Assembly: GCF_002270055.1 (NCBI RefSeq)
Contig: NZ_NIBG01000007.1
Coordinates: forward strand, 140,559-204,558
DNA: 64,000 nucleotides
From: Anaeromicrobium sediminis
GTDB lineage: Bacteria; Bacillota; Clostridia; Peptostreptococcales; Thermotaleaceae
Direction: 5' to 3'
Below the pieces are notes generated by a model. The model ran no database searches, had not been told where the DNA came from, and worked only from the letters and a program-made list of their open reading frames with translations. Positions 8,263 through 18,002 of the stretch are shown piece by piece. Numbering within the stretch: position 1 is the first letter of the stretch; the number at the start of each line of letters is the position of its first letter. The position numbers and the translations under genes were made by a program.

Positions 8263-9450
8263 TTATACTAATTCCTTTCCTAGTTCTACCCCTGCATCAT
8301 AGCACATTTTTAAATCTTCATCTGTAGGTACGTATTTAACTTCAATACCTTCCCTTATTAACTCTACTTGTATTTTAGTCATTTTTTCTTCTATGTTTCT
8401 AACTGCACCTTTTCCCCAACCATAAGAACCAAAGGCTAGTCCTACTTTTTTCTTTGGTCTAAGCCCTACTAATTCCTCTAACACATAGGCCATATCTGGA
8501 ATCATAGTATTATTTATAGTAGATGAACCTATTAATAGGGCACTAGCATCTAATATATCTGTCATTATGTCATTTGCATCGCTAATGGATGCCTTATAAA
8601 GTTTTACTTCTACACCTTCACTTACTAAACCATCTAGTAAGGCCTTGGCCATTTTTTCTGTACTGTTCCACATAGTTTCATATACTATAACAGCTTTTTT
8701 CTCTGACTGGAAATTACCCCATTTTAAGTATTCTTCTACTATCTTCTCTGGATTAGTTCTCCATATGATCCCATGACTTGGGGCTATCATATCTATTTCT
8801 AATCCCATATCCATTATTTCTTTTATCTTTCTTACCACATTTTGACCCATAGGCATTAATATATTAGCATAATATTTCTTTGCCTCAGCCATTAATTCTG
8901 GCAAATCATGCTCATCATCAAATAGTTTAGTGCTGGCTATATGTTGGCCAAAAGCATCATTTGGTAAAAGTAATTTTTCTTCTTCTATGTAAGAGAACAT
9001 ACTATCAGGCCAATGAAGTAGTGGTGCCTCAATAAATTTTATACTCTTTTCTCCTAGTGAAATTACATCTCCAGTTTTAACTATTTCATACTCATATTCT
9101 CCAAAATAATGATGCATCATAGCATCTTTTCCCTTTGCTGAACAAAATACCTTTGCATTAGGTATGTACTCCATTATTTCTGGGAAACTTCCAGAATGAT
9201 CCGGCTCCACATGATTTATTACCACATAATCAATTTTGGAGGGATCTACTATTTTCTTTATATTTTCTATTAACCTATCTGAAAAGTGATTGTCAACTAT
9301 GTCTACTAACGTAATTTTTTCATCCATTATTAAGTAAGAGTTATAGCTTGTCCCCTTATGGGTATGAAAGGATGGTCCATGGAAATTTCTAATATTCCAA
9401 TCTACTGCACCAACCCAATATATACCTTTTTTTATTTCCTTTATTGACAT
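8263..9450 (-). CDS. FprA-type flavodiiron protein
   Basis: The 395-residue A-type flavoprotein has an N-terminal MBL-like diiron domain with NHVEPDHSGS, LHWPDSMF and PSHG (ligand positions of the ROO/FprA family), then a flavodoxin domain (about 250-395) with VIVYETMWNSTEKMA and GSSTINNTMIP for FMN binding. Such enzymes reduce O2 to water or NO to N2O in the cytoplasm and protect strict anaerobes. There is no fused rubredoxin. The start at 9450 has GGAAGGAG upstream; a longer reading to 9474 is not needed. Confidence 0.93.
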   Translation of the reverse strand: MSIKEIKKGIYWVGAVDWNIRNFHGPSFHTHKGTSYNSYLIMDEKITLVDIVDNHFSDRLIENIKKIVDPSKIDYVVINHVEPDHSGSFPEIMEYIPNAKVFCSAKGKDAMMHHYFGEYEYEIVKTGDVISLGEKSIKFIEAPLLHWPDSMFSYIEEEKLLLPNDAFGQHIASTKLFDDEHDLPELMAEAKKYYANILMPMGQNVVRKIKEIMDMGLEIDMIAPSHGIIWRTNPEKIVEEYLKWGNFQSEKKAVIVYETMWNSTEKMAKALLDGLVSEGVEVKLYKASISDANDIMTDILDASALLIGSSTINNTMIPDMAYVLEELVGLRPKKKVGLAFGSYGWGKGAVRNIEEKMTKIQVELIREGIEVKYVPTDEDLKMCYDAGVELGKELV

Positions 9451-9524
9451 ATTAAAACTCCTTCCGTTACACATATTAAAACAATTTTAACACATTTTCT
9501 AACACCCTGCCCCTAGACAAAAAA

Positions 9525-9548
9525 ATAATGGCCATACAGCCACTATTT
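9525..9548 (-). terminator. Terminator of the small membrane protein gene
   Basis: On the minus strand, AATAGTGGC / GCCATTATT is followed by T7, overlapping the stop codon of the gene at 9547-9654. Confidence 0.7.
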
Positions 9549-9654
9549 ACCTGAATAATAAATTTGTTAAATTTGTTATCCCTACAGTTACTCCTGATAA
9601 TAGGACAAAGAAAATTGATCCTACAATTAATTTTTTTACATCGCTCATAATCAT
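9547..9654 (-). CDS. Small membrane protein, 33-35 aa
   Basis: The frame codes 35 residues (33 if the second ATG at 9648 is used): a short polar start (MSDVKK) and one hydrophobic helix (LIVGSIFFVLLSGVTVGI). A purine-rich AAAGGAA lies upstream, and a hairpin with T7 sits exactly at its stop, which supports a real transcript. The family is not recognised. The remaining 180 bases to 9833 hold nothing I can identify. Confidence 0.55.
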   Translation of the reverse strand: MIMSDVKKLIVGSIFFVLLSGVTVGITNLTNLLFR

Positions 9655-9833
9655 AATGCTTTTTTCCTTTCGAATAATATTGATAATAACACTTATATTT
9701 TTAGCTTTATTGATTAATTTTATTCACCATCGCACATGGTTTTTTCTCTCTATAGTATATATACCATATATTATCCATAACAATCAACGAAAATCGTATT
9801 ACAAATTAATGACTTTTTCGCCATTTTTTCTTC

Positions 9834-10964
9834 CTAGAAGAATTTTTTCTCTATTCTATCAAAACACTCCTTTAAAGTATCTAGATTATTGCTTACACAC
9901 ATCCTTACAAAACCTTCTCCACAGTTTCCAAATACGTTCCCTGGTATCATTCTAATATGACATTCCTTTAAAATTTTTCTACAAAATTCAAATGATGTGA
10001 AACCTGTTTTTTTAATATTTAAAAATATATAAAAACTTCCTTCTGGTTTTTCTCCGTGGATATTTTTAATATCTCCTATTCTCTTTATAACATAATCAAT
10101 TCTATCTTCATATAGTTCTTTTATATTATTCTCTATTCTGGCTTTATTCCTGAGGGCGTATATACCAGCCCTTTGCGATATACTTGACGGAGTATAACAA
10201 ACTCCTTCATTTATATTTTTCATACAATTAATTATATATTCAGGTCCTATGGCATACCCTACTCTCCATCCAGTCATGGCGTAATTTTTAGAGAAGCTAT
10301 TTACTACCATACTCATGTCCTCATAACCCTTTATATCTAGTAATGAAGAGAAAGTATTATTATAGTCAAAGGCAGAATAAACTTCATCTGATATTACTAA
10401 TATGTTGTGTAGTCTAGCAACTTGTAAAATGCTTTCTAATATGTGCCTGTCATATATGGCACCTGTAGGATTATTAGGACTATTTAATAATATGGCCTTC
10501 GTCTTTTGGGTAATATTTTCTAATAATTCATTTGTATCTATATTAAAATTATTTTCCTCATAAGTGGAAACCGAAACACATTTACCACCTACTAATTCTA
10601 TTTGATCCTTGTATGCAGTAAAGGCAGGTTCAAATATAATTACTTCATCTCCCTTATCTATAATAGCTTCTAGAGCTAAATAAAGTCCATGGCTAGCCCC
10701 TGCCGTAACCATTACATTTTCTTCCTTTGTGTTTTCATACAATTTTACGACTTCCTTAATAAGGGCCTTGTCGCCTAAAGGATCCGTGTATTTAGTATGA
10801 CCTATTCTGCCATCTAAAAAGGCCCTATCCATCACATGTTCATCCGTTATAATATCATGCTCTCCTACACTCAAATCTATTAAATCATCATAGGTTTCAT
10901 TCAGTCCATCTATTTCAGCTATTACTACTCCTTTTTTATTTAAATATCTTTTAGACAAAAACAT
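9834..10964 (-). CDS. PLP-dependent aminotransferase, class I/II
   Basis: A 376-residue fold-type I aminotransferase: GASHGLYLALEA (cofactor phosphate site), NSPNNPTGA (about 160-168), SDEVYSAFDY, the PLP lysine in SFSKNYAMTGWRVGYA, and the C-terminal arginine region FVRMCVSN. It belongs to the aspartate/aromatic aminotransferase subgroup; the exact amino acid is not clear. It lies 80 bp downstream of, and in the same direction as, the polar amino acid ABC transporter, but a terminator (10998-11027) separates them, so it may have its own promoter. AGGAGGAG precedes the ATG. Confidence 0.9.
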   Translation of the reverse strand: MFLSKRYLNKKGVVIAEIDGLNETYDDLIDLSVGEHDIITDEHVMDRAFLDGRIGHTKYTDPLGDKALIKEVVKLYENTKEENVMVTAGASHGLYLALEAIIDKGDEVIIFEPAFTAYKDQIELVGGKCVSVSTYEENNFNIDTNELLENITQKTKAILLNSPNNPTGAIYDRHILESILQVARLHNILVISDEVYSAFDYNNTFSSLLDIKGYEDMSMVVNSFSKNYAMTGWRVGYAIGPEYIINCMKNINEGVCYTPSSISQRAGIYALRNKARIENNIKELYEDRIDYVIKRIGDIKNIHGEKPEGSFYIFLNIKKTGFTSFEFCRKILKECHIRMIPGNVFGNCGEGFVRMCVSNNLDTLKECFDRIEKKFF

Positions 10965-10997
10965 AATACTCCTCCTTATAATAATGGATTTGAAAAA

Positions 10998-11027
10998 AAG
11001 TACTAGTCTATAGCCAAACTAGCACTT
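10998..11027 (-). terminator. Terminator of the amino acid ABC operon
   Basis: AAGTGCTAGT / ACTAGTACTT stem followed by T-rich sequence on the minus strand, just after the ATPase stop codon. Confidence 0.75.
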
Positions 11028-11032
11028 AATAT

Positions 11033-11755
11033 CTACAATACTTTTCTTAAAAAATCTTGTGTTCTTCCATGTTTGGGATCATTAAATAACTCTACAGGAG
11101 TTCCCTCTTCTATTATATTTCCTTCATCCATAAATATTACCCTATCTCCAACTTCCTTTGCAAATCCCATTTCATGAGTAACTACTACCATGGTCATTCC
11201 CTCTGATGCCAACTCCTTCATTACATCTAAAACTTCCCCTACCATTTCTGGGTCTAATGCTGAAGTAGGTTCATCAAATAACATTACATCCGGTTGCATA
11301 GCTAAGGCTCTTGCTATGGCTATACGTTGCTTTTGGCCTCCAGACAATTGATTTGGATATGCATTTGCTTTATCAGAAAGACCAACTCTCTCTAATAAAT
11401 CCATGGCAATTTTTGTAGCTTCCTTTTCATCTATTCCCTTTAGCTGCATAGGAGCTAAGGTAATATTTTTTAATACGGTCATATGTGGAAATAAATTAAA
11501 TTGCTGAAATACCATTCCCATTTTTTGTCTAGTCTTATTTATATCATTTTTACTATCTGTAATAGAATCCCCTTCAAATATGATAGTTCCATCTGTAGGC
11601 TGTTCTAATAAGTTCAAACATCTTAAAAAAGTACTTTTTCCAGATCCTGATGGACCTATAACAACCACAACTTCTCCCTTTTTAATATGTTCATTAATTC
11701 CCTTTAATACATGTAATTTGCCAAATTTTTTGTGAAGGTTAGATATGTGAATCAC
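11033..11755 (-). CDS. Polar amino acid ABC transporter, ATPase (GlnQ type)
   Basis: The 240-residue ATPase has Walker [10 protein letters not shown] (about 33-41), Q-loop [13 protein letters not shown], the signature LSGGQKQR, Walker [14 protein letters not shown] and the switch His in [10 protein letters not shown]. It is a close GlnQ/HisP/ArtM-type ATPase of the PAAT family and powers uptake of a polar amino acid at the inner face of the membrane. It overlaps the permease gene by 17 bases and ends the operon SBP-permease-ATPase. The substrate cannot be read from the ATPase. Confidence 0.95.
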   Translation of the reverse strand: MIHISNLHKKFGKLHVLKGINEHIKKGEVVVVIGPSGSGKSTFLRCLNLLEQPTDGTIIFEGDSITDSKNDINKTRQKMGMVFQQFNLFPHMTVLKNITLAPMQLKGIDEKEATKIAMDLLERVGLSDKANAYPNQLSGGQKQRIAIARALAMQPDVMLFDEPTSALDPEMVGEVLDVMKELASEGMTMVVVTHEMGFAKEVGDRVIFMDEGNIIEEGTPVELFNDPKHGRTQDFLRKVL

Positions 11756-12416
11756 CGGCTCTTAACCCCCTTTCAATTTTTCCTAATAATTTAGATATGC
11801 TAAATGTAATTATAAAATATATGATTGCCGCTGGAATAAGTGGAGCAAAAGGCTGATAAGATATACCTCTTATAGTCTCTGTATTATACATTAAGTCATG
11901 AATTCCAACAACAGATACGATTGCTGATTCTTTAATTAAAACTACAAACTCATTACCTAAGGCTGGTAATATATTTTTAAACGCCTGAGGAATTATAATA
12001 TATTTCATAGCCGTAGAATGGGACATTCCTAATGATCTAGCTGCTTCCATTTGACCCTTATCTATAGACAATATACCAGCTCTAATTATTTCAGCCACAT
12101 AGGCTGCACTGTTTAAAGATACTGCCACAATACCAGCAAATACATCTGGCAATTCTACTCCTAATACTATAGGTAATCCATAATAAACCATTAATAATTG
12201 CACAAATAAAGGTGTACCCCTTACTACCTCAATATAAATTGATGCTATTTTACTAAGTATTTCTATGTTAAAAATTTTGAATTTAGATAATTTCAGTAAA
12301 GCTAATATAACTCCTAATATAGTACCTAATATAACTCCAAAGAAAGATAAAAATAATGTTATACTAGTTCCTGAAAGATAAAACTTATAATATTTTGCTA
12401 AAAATTCTAGTTCCAA
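11739..12416 (-). CDS. Polar amino acid ABC transporter, permease
   Basis: The 225-residue inner-membrane permease of the HisM/GlnP class has about five helices and the ATPase-contact loop [23 protein letters not shown] (EAA motif, about 133-155), plus [14 protein letters not shown], typical of PAAT permeases. I choose the TTG at 12416, which has GGAGGTG six bases upstream; a TTG at 12431 would place this ribosome binding site inside the gene. It lies between the binding protein gene and the ATPase gene. Confidence 0.93.
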   Translation of the reverse strand: MELEFLAKYYKFYLSGTSITLFLSFFGVILGTILGVILALLKLSKFKIFNIEILSKIASIYIEVVRGTPLFVQLLMVYYGLPIVLGVELPDVFAGIVAVSLNSAAYVAEIIRAGILSIDKGQMEAARSLGMSHSTAMKYIIIPQAFKNILPALGNEFVVLIKESAIVSVVGIHDLMYNTETIRGISYQPFAPLIPAAIIYFIITFSISKLLGKIERGLRAGDSHI

Positions 12417-12442
12417 AACGGTCACCTCCAAATGAAAAATTG

Positions 12443-12479
12443 AAGCATTTTGTCAGGCTATATCCTGCCAAAATGCCTT
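12443..12479 (-). terminator. Hairpin between the binding-protein and permease genes
   Basis: AGGCATTTTG.CAGG / CCTG.CAAAATGCTT, followed by CAATTTTTC on the minus strand. In binding-protein transporters such an intercistronic stem often gives partial termination or protects the upstream mRNA, so the lipoprotein is made in excess; that role is inferred. Confidence 0.6.
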
Positions 12480-12484
12480 ATTGC

Positions 12485-13303
12485 CTATTCTCCTGATAAT
12501 TCAATAGCTTCTATAATAAATTCTTTTAGCTTTCCACTTTCCTTTAATTTATCAATTGCTTTATCCATTATTTTTACTAATTCTTCATTCCCCTTATCTA
12601 TGGCAATAGCTGATCCATCTTCACCATTTCCAAATTCCATACCAGCTAAAGCTAATTTAGGATTTTGCTTGGCATATGCTTCTGCCACAAATTCTGATAC
12701 TACTATGGAATCTATTTTTTTATTTTCAAGTTCTAATACTAAATTAGTTAATTTTCCTAAAGATTTAAGCTCAATATCTTTCAATTCATTTTTAGCTAAG
12801 TCTTCTTGGATAGAAGACTTTTGTGCTCCTACCTTTGTTCCTTTAAAATCGTCTACCGTATTATACTTATCTTTATCTTCTACTCTTACTAATACCTTGT
12901 TTACACCCTTATAGTAAATTTGTGTAAAATCTACACTTTTCTTTCTCTCTTCTGTTGGAGACATACCTGCTACTATGAAATCTATTTTTCCAGCCTTTAG
13001 ACCTGCTAATAATCCATCAAATTTCATGTCTTTAATCTCAAGTTCTACACCTAATTCTTCTGCCATTGCCTTTGCAATTTCAATGTCAAATCCTACAATA
13101 GTGTCTTCTCCATTTATTTCTTTATGGAATTCATAAGGTGGATAATCAGCACTAGTCCCAAGTACTATTTTTCCTTTTTCCTTTATTAGATCTACCTTAC
13201 TTACTTCCTTACTCGCTTCCTTATTTTGTCCGCATCCTGCTAAACTAAAGATCATTGTGAATACTAATAATGAAGCCATTAAAATTTTTATATACTTTTT
13301 CAT
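12485..13303 (-). CDS. Polar amino acid-binding lipoprotein
   Basis: The 272-residue SBP_bac_3 protein begins with a lipoprotein signal peptide with lipobox FSLAGC (lipid-bearing Cys at about 24). The mature part starts IVLGTSADYPPYEF and has GFDIEIAKAMAEELGVE, FDGLLAGLKAGKIDFIVAGMS and RKKSVDFTQIYY, the classical arginine/glutamine/cystine-type pattern. It is anchored outside the cell and delivers the ligand to the permease. It is the first gene of the operon, with a good sigma-A promoter at 13364-13392. Confidence 0.95.
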   Translation of the reverse strand: MKKYIKILMASLLVFTMIFSLAGCGQNKEASKEVSKVDLIKEKGKIVLGTSADYPPYEFHKEINGEDTIVGFDIEIAKAMAEELGVELEIKDMKFDGLLAGLKAGKIDFIVAGMSPTEERKKSVDFTQIYYKGVNKVLVRVEDKDKYNTVDDFKGTKVGAQKSSIQEDLAKNELKDIELKSLGKLTNLVLELENKKIDSIVVSEFVAEAYAKQNPKLALAGMEFGNGEDGSAIAIDKGNEELVKIMDKAIDKLKESGKLKEFIIEAIELSGE

Positions 13304-13363
13304 TTTTTATTCCTCCCCATTTATTTATGATTAAAGTAAATATTATTTTCTCTGATGTGGATT

Positions 13364-13392
13364 ATTATACGTAATATTTAATAATTATGCAA
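13364..13392 (-). promoter_or_regulatory. Sigma-A promoter of the amino acid ABC operon
   Basis: On the minus strand TTGCAT (13387-13392), a 17-base spacer and TATAAT (13364-13369) lie about 60 bases before the start codon. Farther upstream, inverted repeats rich in TGCAT/TGCAC (TATGCAC/GTGCATA at 13459-13488; TATGCAT/ATGCATA at 13511-13529) could be operator sites or part of the element boundary. Confidence 0.7.
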
Positions 13393-13517
13393 TACCTTTT
13401 TTAAAATTTTTCCTATTTTTTTATAAAAATTCTTTTTTTATGTATAATACTCACTTTTTATGCACAAACTCATGTATATCGTGCATATTTATTCATTTTA
13501 TACAGGATTTTATGCAT

Positions 13518-13692
13518 AAAAAATGCATACGTCGTATGCTTCGTTATGGAACCCTATGGTTCCCTTCGACGATTGCTATCGCAATCTGAACACCTTCCTT
13601 CAAATAGGCAGGGGAATACTTCCCCCACACCCCCTTGTTTTTTTACTTACCCACAGTTGTGAAAATTTAGAATTGTAGAGTAAGTAAAAAAA
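13518..13692 (+). repeat. Dispersed hairpin element, copy 2
   Basis: A 175-base non-coding element with, in order: A6 and the TGCATACGTCGTATGC palindrome, a hairpin GGAACC-CTAT-GGTTCC (13548-13563), CTTCGAC, a hairpin GATTGC/GCAATC (13571-13586), ACCTTCCTT, a hairpin GGGGAA/TTCCCC (13611-13625), CCACACCCCCTT, and a right end TTTTTTTACTTAC ... GTAAGTAAAAAAA whose ends can pair. The right end joins the terminator of the chemoreceptor gene. It lies upstream of the ABC operon promoter. Confidence 0.85.
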
Positions 13693-13712
13693 CTAGCTTT
13701 TAAAAGCTAGTT
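13691..13712 (-). terminator. Terminator of the chemoreceptor gene
   Basis: Perfect stem AACTAGCTTTT / AAAAGCTAGTT, with the T-tract supplied by the right end of the dispersed element. Confidence 0.85.
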
Positions 13713-13714
13713 TT

Positions 13715-15718
13715 TTATAATTTAAATTCATTTACTTGTTCCTTCATTTCAAGGGTCATGTCACTTAAGGTTTGTGCTGTTGCTGATACTTCTTCCATAG
13801 AAGCATTCATTTGTTGTGAAGAAGCTGCAATTTCTTCTGATGCTGCAGAAATTTCTTCTGCAATAGAAGTAGATTCTTTGACCTTTTCTAGTATAGTATT
13901 TTTTTCATCCTCTATATTACTAGTAGAAATATTTACACCTTCTATTTTAGGAATAATTTCATTTATAGCACCTATAATGTTTTTAAAGGATCCAATAACA
14001 ACATCCATTACAGTTCCTTGATTTTCTAACTCACCATTCATAATATTAGTAGTCTCTACAATCACATGAGTATCATTTGAAATATTTTCAACCAATACAT
14101 TAATATTTTGAGATGAATTTTTGGTTTGTTCTGCTAGTTTTCTAATTTCTTCAGCAACAACAGCAAATCCTTTTCCTTCTTCTCCAGCCCTTGCTGCTTC
14201 AATAGCAGCATTGAGTGCCAATAGGTTTGTCTGTTCTGCAATATCATTAATAATATTTGTGATTTCATTTATTTGATAAATATTTTCTCCTAGTTTTGAA
14301 ATCTTTTGAGCAAAATCATTGAAAGAGTTCCTCATTTCACTTACAGAGTCTATCATTCTTTCCATGTGCCCATTATTTTTTACAGCCATGGTATTGATCT
14401 CTTTTGAATTACCATCCACATCTTTTATAGCTTGTATAATATCATTTAATTCTTTACTGAATACATATAATGTGTTATTAATCTCTGTTAAGCTCTCTTC
14501 CTGTGAAGTTGTTCCTTGGGTGATCCCTTGAATTGAACTTGCAATATTCTCAGATGATGCTGTTATTTCTTCTGCATTAGAGGTTAATTGAGATGATATT
14601 TCCTCTGTTTTATATGCTTGTTCTTTCATACTACCTATTGTATTTTTTAAATTCCCTACCATATGATTAAAGGTAGAAGCAAGTATTCCCAGCTCATCAT
14701 TAGATTCTATAGGAATTTCTATATCTAATTGCCCCTGTCCTATCATTTTCGCTTGATCTACAAGGGTCATGACCCTTTTTACTATACTATTTGAAATTCT
14801 ATAGAATATGAAAGCCATAATAAGAAAAGCAATCAATGCAATCATAAATATATTTATCATCATCTTTTGAATGGTTTTATGTAAATCTTCCATGGATAAT
14901 CCAATATTTAAAGCCCCTATATGTACATTATTCTTATATACAGGTACGGAAATATCATAGTTATTTCCTAGTTCCTTTACATAAATATTTTCTCCTGTGT
15001 TAGCTGCTTTACTTCCTTCATCTTCTATTGTTGTATTCACTTTATCTTCTTGGCTATGGGCTATAATTTTTAAATTTTTATCAATAAGTCCTGCGTAGGC
15101 GATTCCTTCTTTTTTTGATAAATCCTCCACTAATGTTTGGGGACTGGCCTTTTCTCTTAATTCATTAATATTATTTGCAAGAATTCCGACTTGAATCATT
15201 CCCCCATTTTTCTTTTCCACATATCCATATTTATAGTAATCATTTGTTTCTCTACTTTTCCTTATTTTTTCCATTAATTCATTCTGTTTACCACTCAAAA
15301 CAACATAAGATATATGATCAGGGCCAAAAACAGCTCCTACACTTGTTGAAAGATTGGCATATATAATATTTCCATCTGCATCTGTAACATTGATTTCATC
15401 TACTTGAAAAGATTTTGCCATTTCTACTAAATATTCATTATTAATTTCACTAGCTTCATTGGATAGAAAATTCCCCATATTTCTTATTCTATTTTCTACA
15501 TTTTCGTTAATCATATCCACAGTAACACTGCTTCTTTCCATTTCATAAGATATTTGTTTTGCTAAATCAATTCCATCAGACTTCATTTGATCCATTAGTT
15601 TATTTTTTGTAATTTGAATAGTTACAATGGATATTGATAGCATTACTATAAATAGTAGTATCAATGGAATTGTAAGCATTTTAAATTTGATTGAAGTATT
15701 CTTTGATAGCTTACTCAT
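13715..15718 (-). CDS. Methyl-accepting chemotaxis protein
   Basis: This 667-residue transmembrane receptor has a first helix at about 13-35, an extracytoplasmic Cache-like sensor region to about 285, a second helix at about 286-306, a HAMP domain ([34 protein letters not shown]) and a long cytoplasmic signalling hairpin. The tip has the invariant [20 protein letters not shown] (about residue 510), with [15 protein letters not shown] near the end. It feeds CheA/CheW. No other chemotaxis gene is in the window. It is a single gene with a dispersed element on each side. The ligand is unknown. Confidence 0.95.
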   Translation of the reverse strand: MSKLSKNTSIKFKMLTIPLILLFIVMLSISIVTIQITKNKLMDQMKSDGIDLAKQISYEMERSSVTVDMINENVENRIRNMGNFLSNEASEINNEYLVEMAKSFQVDEINVTDADGNIIYANLSTSVGAVFGPDHISYVVLSGKQNELMEKIRKSRETNDYYKYGYVEKKNGGMIQVGILANNINELREKASPQTLVEDLSKKEGIAYAGLIDKNLKIIAHSQEDKVNTTIEDEGSKAANTGENIYVKELGNNYDISVPVYKNNVHIGALNIGLSMEDLHKTIQKMMINIFMIALIAFLIMAFIFYRISNSIVKRVMTLVDQAKMIGQGQLDIEIPIESNDELGILASTFNHMVGNLKNTIGSMKEQAYKTEEISSQLTSNAEEITASSENIASSIQGITQGTTSQEESLTEINNTLYVFSKELNDIIQAIKDVDGNSKEINTMAVKNNGHMERMIDSVSEMRNSFNDFAQKISKLGENIYQINEITNIINDIAEQTNLLALNAAIEAARAGEEGKGFAVVAEEIRKLAEQTKNSSQNINVLVENISNDTHVIVETTNIMNGELENQGTVMDVVIGSFKNIIGAINEIIPKIEGVNISTSNIEDEKNTILEKVKESTSIAEEISAASEEIAASSQQMNASMEEVSATAQTLSDMTLEMKEQVNEFKL

Positions 15719-15846
15719 TATAAATGTCCCCTCCTCTTAAAACTTCAAATATTTCTATGGGCCATAAGGCCTATAGACATTATATATTCATTATAATTCT
15801 TCATATGTAATTATACAACATTATATCCTATAATTCCCTATAAACG

Positions 15847-15996
15847 AAAAGGTATACGACCTATGGTTCCCACAGGCGTATGCTACTGCAGTCTGAACAC
15901 CTTCCTTTAAAGCGAGCAGGGGATGTTCCCCCACCCCCTTAATTTTTTACCTATCCATAGTTTTGAAAATTTATAATTTCATAGTAAGTAAAAAAA
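15847..15996 (+). repeat. Dispersed hairpin element, copy 3 (shortened)
   Basis: A 150-base copy with a degenerate left half (GGTATACGACCTATGGTTCCCACAGG, no clean GATTGC hairpin) but a well-kept right part: CTGAACACCTTCCTTTAAAG, GCAGGGGATGTTCCCCC, CACCCCCTT and TTTTTTACCTATCC ... GTAAGTAAAAAAA. It lies between the chemoreceptor start and the end of the glycerophosphodiesterase, and its right end is inside the last codons of that gene. Confidence 0.8.
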
Positions 15997-17838
15997 CTCA
16001 GGAACTAAAATTAATCCCTGAGTTATACTTTCTATAATTCTTTTTAAAGATAAATTATCTTCTTTTTTTCTATCTACTACCTTTTTTATTACCTTAGGCA
16101 TATCTGTAATAATATTATCCACTCCCATATTAATTAACTCCTCTGCCACTGTCTCATCATTCACTGTCCACACATGAATTTCTTTTCCAGCCATGTGAAT
16201 TCTTTTAACTACCTTTTTTGTTACTACAGAAGCCTCCATGCTATACAAATCCACATTTAATTTTTCCAAATTCCCTAAAACAAAATACATTACATATCCG
16301 GTCTTTATATTAGGATTATTTTTTTTTACTCCTTGTAACATTTCATAGTCAAAGGAGGTTATAACACATTCATTTACAAACTCTTCTTCTTCAATTAACT
16401 TTACAAGTGATTTTATTAATTTTTTTTCATGACCATTTCTCTTTACTTCTATATTTAATTTTATTTTGTCTTTACTAGCCCTTATTACATCTCTTAGAAG
16501 TGGAATTCTCTCATTCTCATATTCTTTAGAAAACCAACTTCCCACATCATAATTTTTCATCTCTTCATAGGATAAATCCCATATATTTTTATTTATTCCT
16601 ACTGTTCTACTTAAGTTAGTGTCATGACTAAGTATTATTTCTCCATCCTTAGTTTCTTGTACATCTATTTCCGCAAAGCTAGCGCCTTCATCTATAGCTG
16701 CCCTTATTGCTGACAAGGTATTTTCTGGAGCAATTTTAGAACTCCCCCTATGGGCTGTTACATGTACACTAAACAAATTATTCATATTTTCCATTAAAAT
16801 AGATACTACTCCATATACAATAACTAGACTAAATATAAGAAATGTAGTAAATATAATAAGCTTTGGTTTATTAAACTTGAAAAACTTAGATAATATATTA
16901 TAGTTGAAACTATCAACCTCTACAGGAATATTATTTTCATTAATATATGCTAAATCAAAATAAAGCCTTGTTAACATACATACATGAATAGGTGTAAATA
17001 CAAATGTGGATAAAAATAATAAAAAGGCTCCCCAAAAGGTGTATAAACCTATTATTATGGCTCCAAATATGGACTTTATTCCAAATAGATATATTATTAG
17101 AAAATAAATTAAAGCGTATGAAGCAATTATTGAACCTATAACCATACCTACAAATATCTCAAATACTATAACTGTGCTTACTATATTCCTAAAGTTCTTT
17201 TTCACTAATTTGAAACTGATCTTTATACTATCCCAAACTTTCATATTTTCAATAATGGTTATATGAAGAACAAACATAGATTTAATACTTATAATAAGCC
17301 CAACCACGACTAGTATTGTAAGACATATAGTTAATAGGGTACTGTCTAATAGATAGTCCTCTATAAAGGATGGAATACTCAAATCATTTATAAAACTTGT
17401 ACTAATTCCTATACCTAAAAAGGGCGTTAGCAAGAGAAAATAAATTAGTAAACATACACCTCCTAAACTAAATATCTTTGGAAACCTCTTTAATGCATTT
17501 ACACTGGCTCCAATGGGGTTAATATGTTTTTTAAAATACTGTTTCTTAGATATGACTATTAAGCCTCCAATTTCAGATAATAATCCTATGCTAGATATTA
17601 AAAACATTAATAATACACATATAACTCCATAAGGACTATATATGAATTTAATTATTTCACTATTTACTAGTACACTTATTCCCCCTTTGTTCATAAAATA
17701 ATTCATCATTATTGTCATAAGAGGAATCAGTACCCCAGCTATTATGGCTTTATTAATAGCTTCATAAGTTATATATACTTTATAGTTATCTTTAAAGTCT
17801 TTAAATGTATCTTTTGAAAATACAATCTTATCTTTCAT
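15979..17838 (-). CDS. Glycerophosphodiester phosphodiesterase with membrane domain
   Basis: The 619-residue protein has an N-terminal membrane part with about eight helices (to about residue 345; the GDPD membrane-domain family), then a cytosolic-size GDPD domain starting VTAHRGSSKIAPENTLSAI (catalytic His-Arg and Glu), ASFAEIDVQETKDGEIILSHD and LNIEVKR, ending in VWTVNDETVAEELINMGVDNIITDMP. It hydrolyses glycerophosphodiesters, perhaps of lipid or teichoic acid origin. The start at 17838 has AGGAG upstream. Oddly, the last codons run through a terminator-like hairpin (15995-16024) and into the dispersed element, giving the tail LVPEFFYLL. Confidence 0.88.
   Translation of the reverse strand: MKDKIVFSKDTFKDFKDNYKVYITYEAINKAIIAGVLIPLMTIMMNYFMNKGGISVLVNSEIIKFIYSPYGVICVLLMFLISSIGLLSEIGGLIVISKKQYFKKHINPIGASVNALKRFPKIFSLGGVCLLIYFLLLTPFLGIGISTSFINDLSIPSFIEDYLLDSTLLTICLTILVVVGLIISIKSMFVLHITIIENMKVWDSIKISFKLVKKNFRNIVSTVIVFEIFVGMVIGSIIASYALIYFLIIYLFGIKSIFGAIIIGLYTFWGAFLLFLSTFVFTPIHVCMLTRLYFDLAYINENNIPVEVDSFNYNILSKFFKFNKPKLIIFTTFLIFSLVIVYGVVSILMENMNNLFSVHVTAHRGSSKIAPENTLSAIRAAIDEGASFAEIDVQETKDGEIILSHDTNLSRTVGINKNIWDLSYEEMKNYDVGSWFSKEYENERIPLLRDVIRASKDKIKLNIEVKRNGHEKKLIKSLVKLIEEEEFVNECVITSFDYEMLQGVKKNNPNIKTGYVMYFVLGNLEKLNVDLYSMEASVVTKKVVKRIHMAGKEIHVWTVNDETVAEELINMGVDNIITDMPKVIKKVVDRKKEDNLSLKRIIESITQGLILVPEFFYLL
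15995..16024 (-). terminator. Terminator-like hairpin inside the 3' end of the GDPD gene
   Basis: AACTCAGG / CCTGAGTT stem with T6 on the minus strand. The open reading frame continues through it for about ten codons. Confidence 0.6.
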
Positions 17839-17933
17839 ATACCCATTACTCCTAATCTCCATTGTTTATGTATTATGTAATTTTTTTAGTATTGTCTTAT
17901 CTATAATATTAATGTTATTCTTCATTCTATAAT

Positions 17934-17978
17934 ATAACAGAAAAAGAGATGCCATAAAAGCATCTCTTTTTCTGTTAT
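17934..17978 (-). terminator. Strong terminator after the cation efflux gene
   Basis: Perfect 19-base-pair stem, beginning ATAACAGAAAAAGAGATGC, with a 7-base loop. The T-rich arm allows it to work in either direction; it follows the gene at 18003-18923. Confidence 0.85.
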
Positions 17979-18002
17979 ATTTTTATAATACCATATGCCT
18001 TC

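Noticed and set aside
9656..9955. 99-codon rightward open frame
   Set aside because: It overlaps the 3' end of the aminotransferase on the other strand, has no ribosome binding site, and its composition looks like an antisense shadow.
13518..13692. Dispersed element as a CRISPR repeat or as an insertion sequence
   Set aside because: Copies are single, far apart and without spacers or cas genes, and no transposase frame exists in any copy.
13758..14021. Rightward open frame opposite the chemoreceptor
   Set aside because: It is a serine-rich mirror of the chemoreceptor coiled coil, with no start signals.
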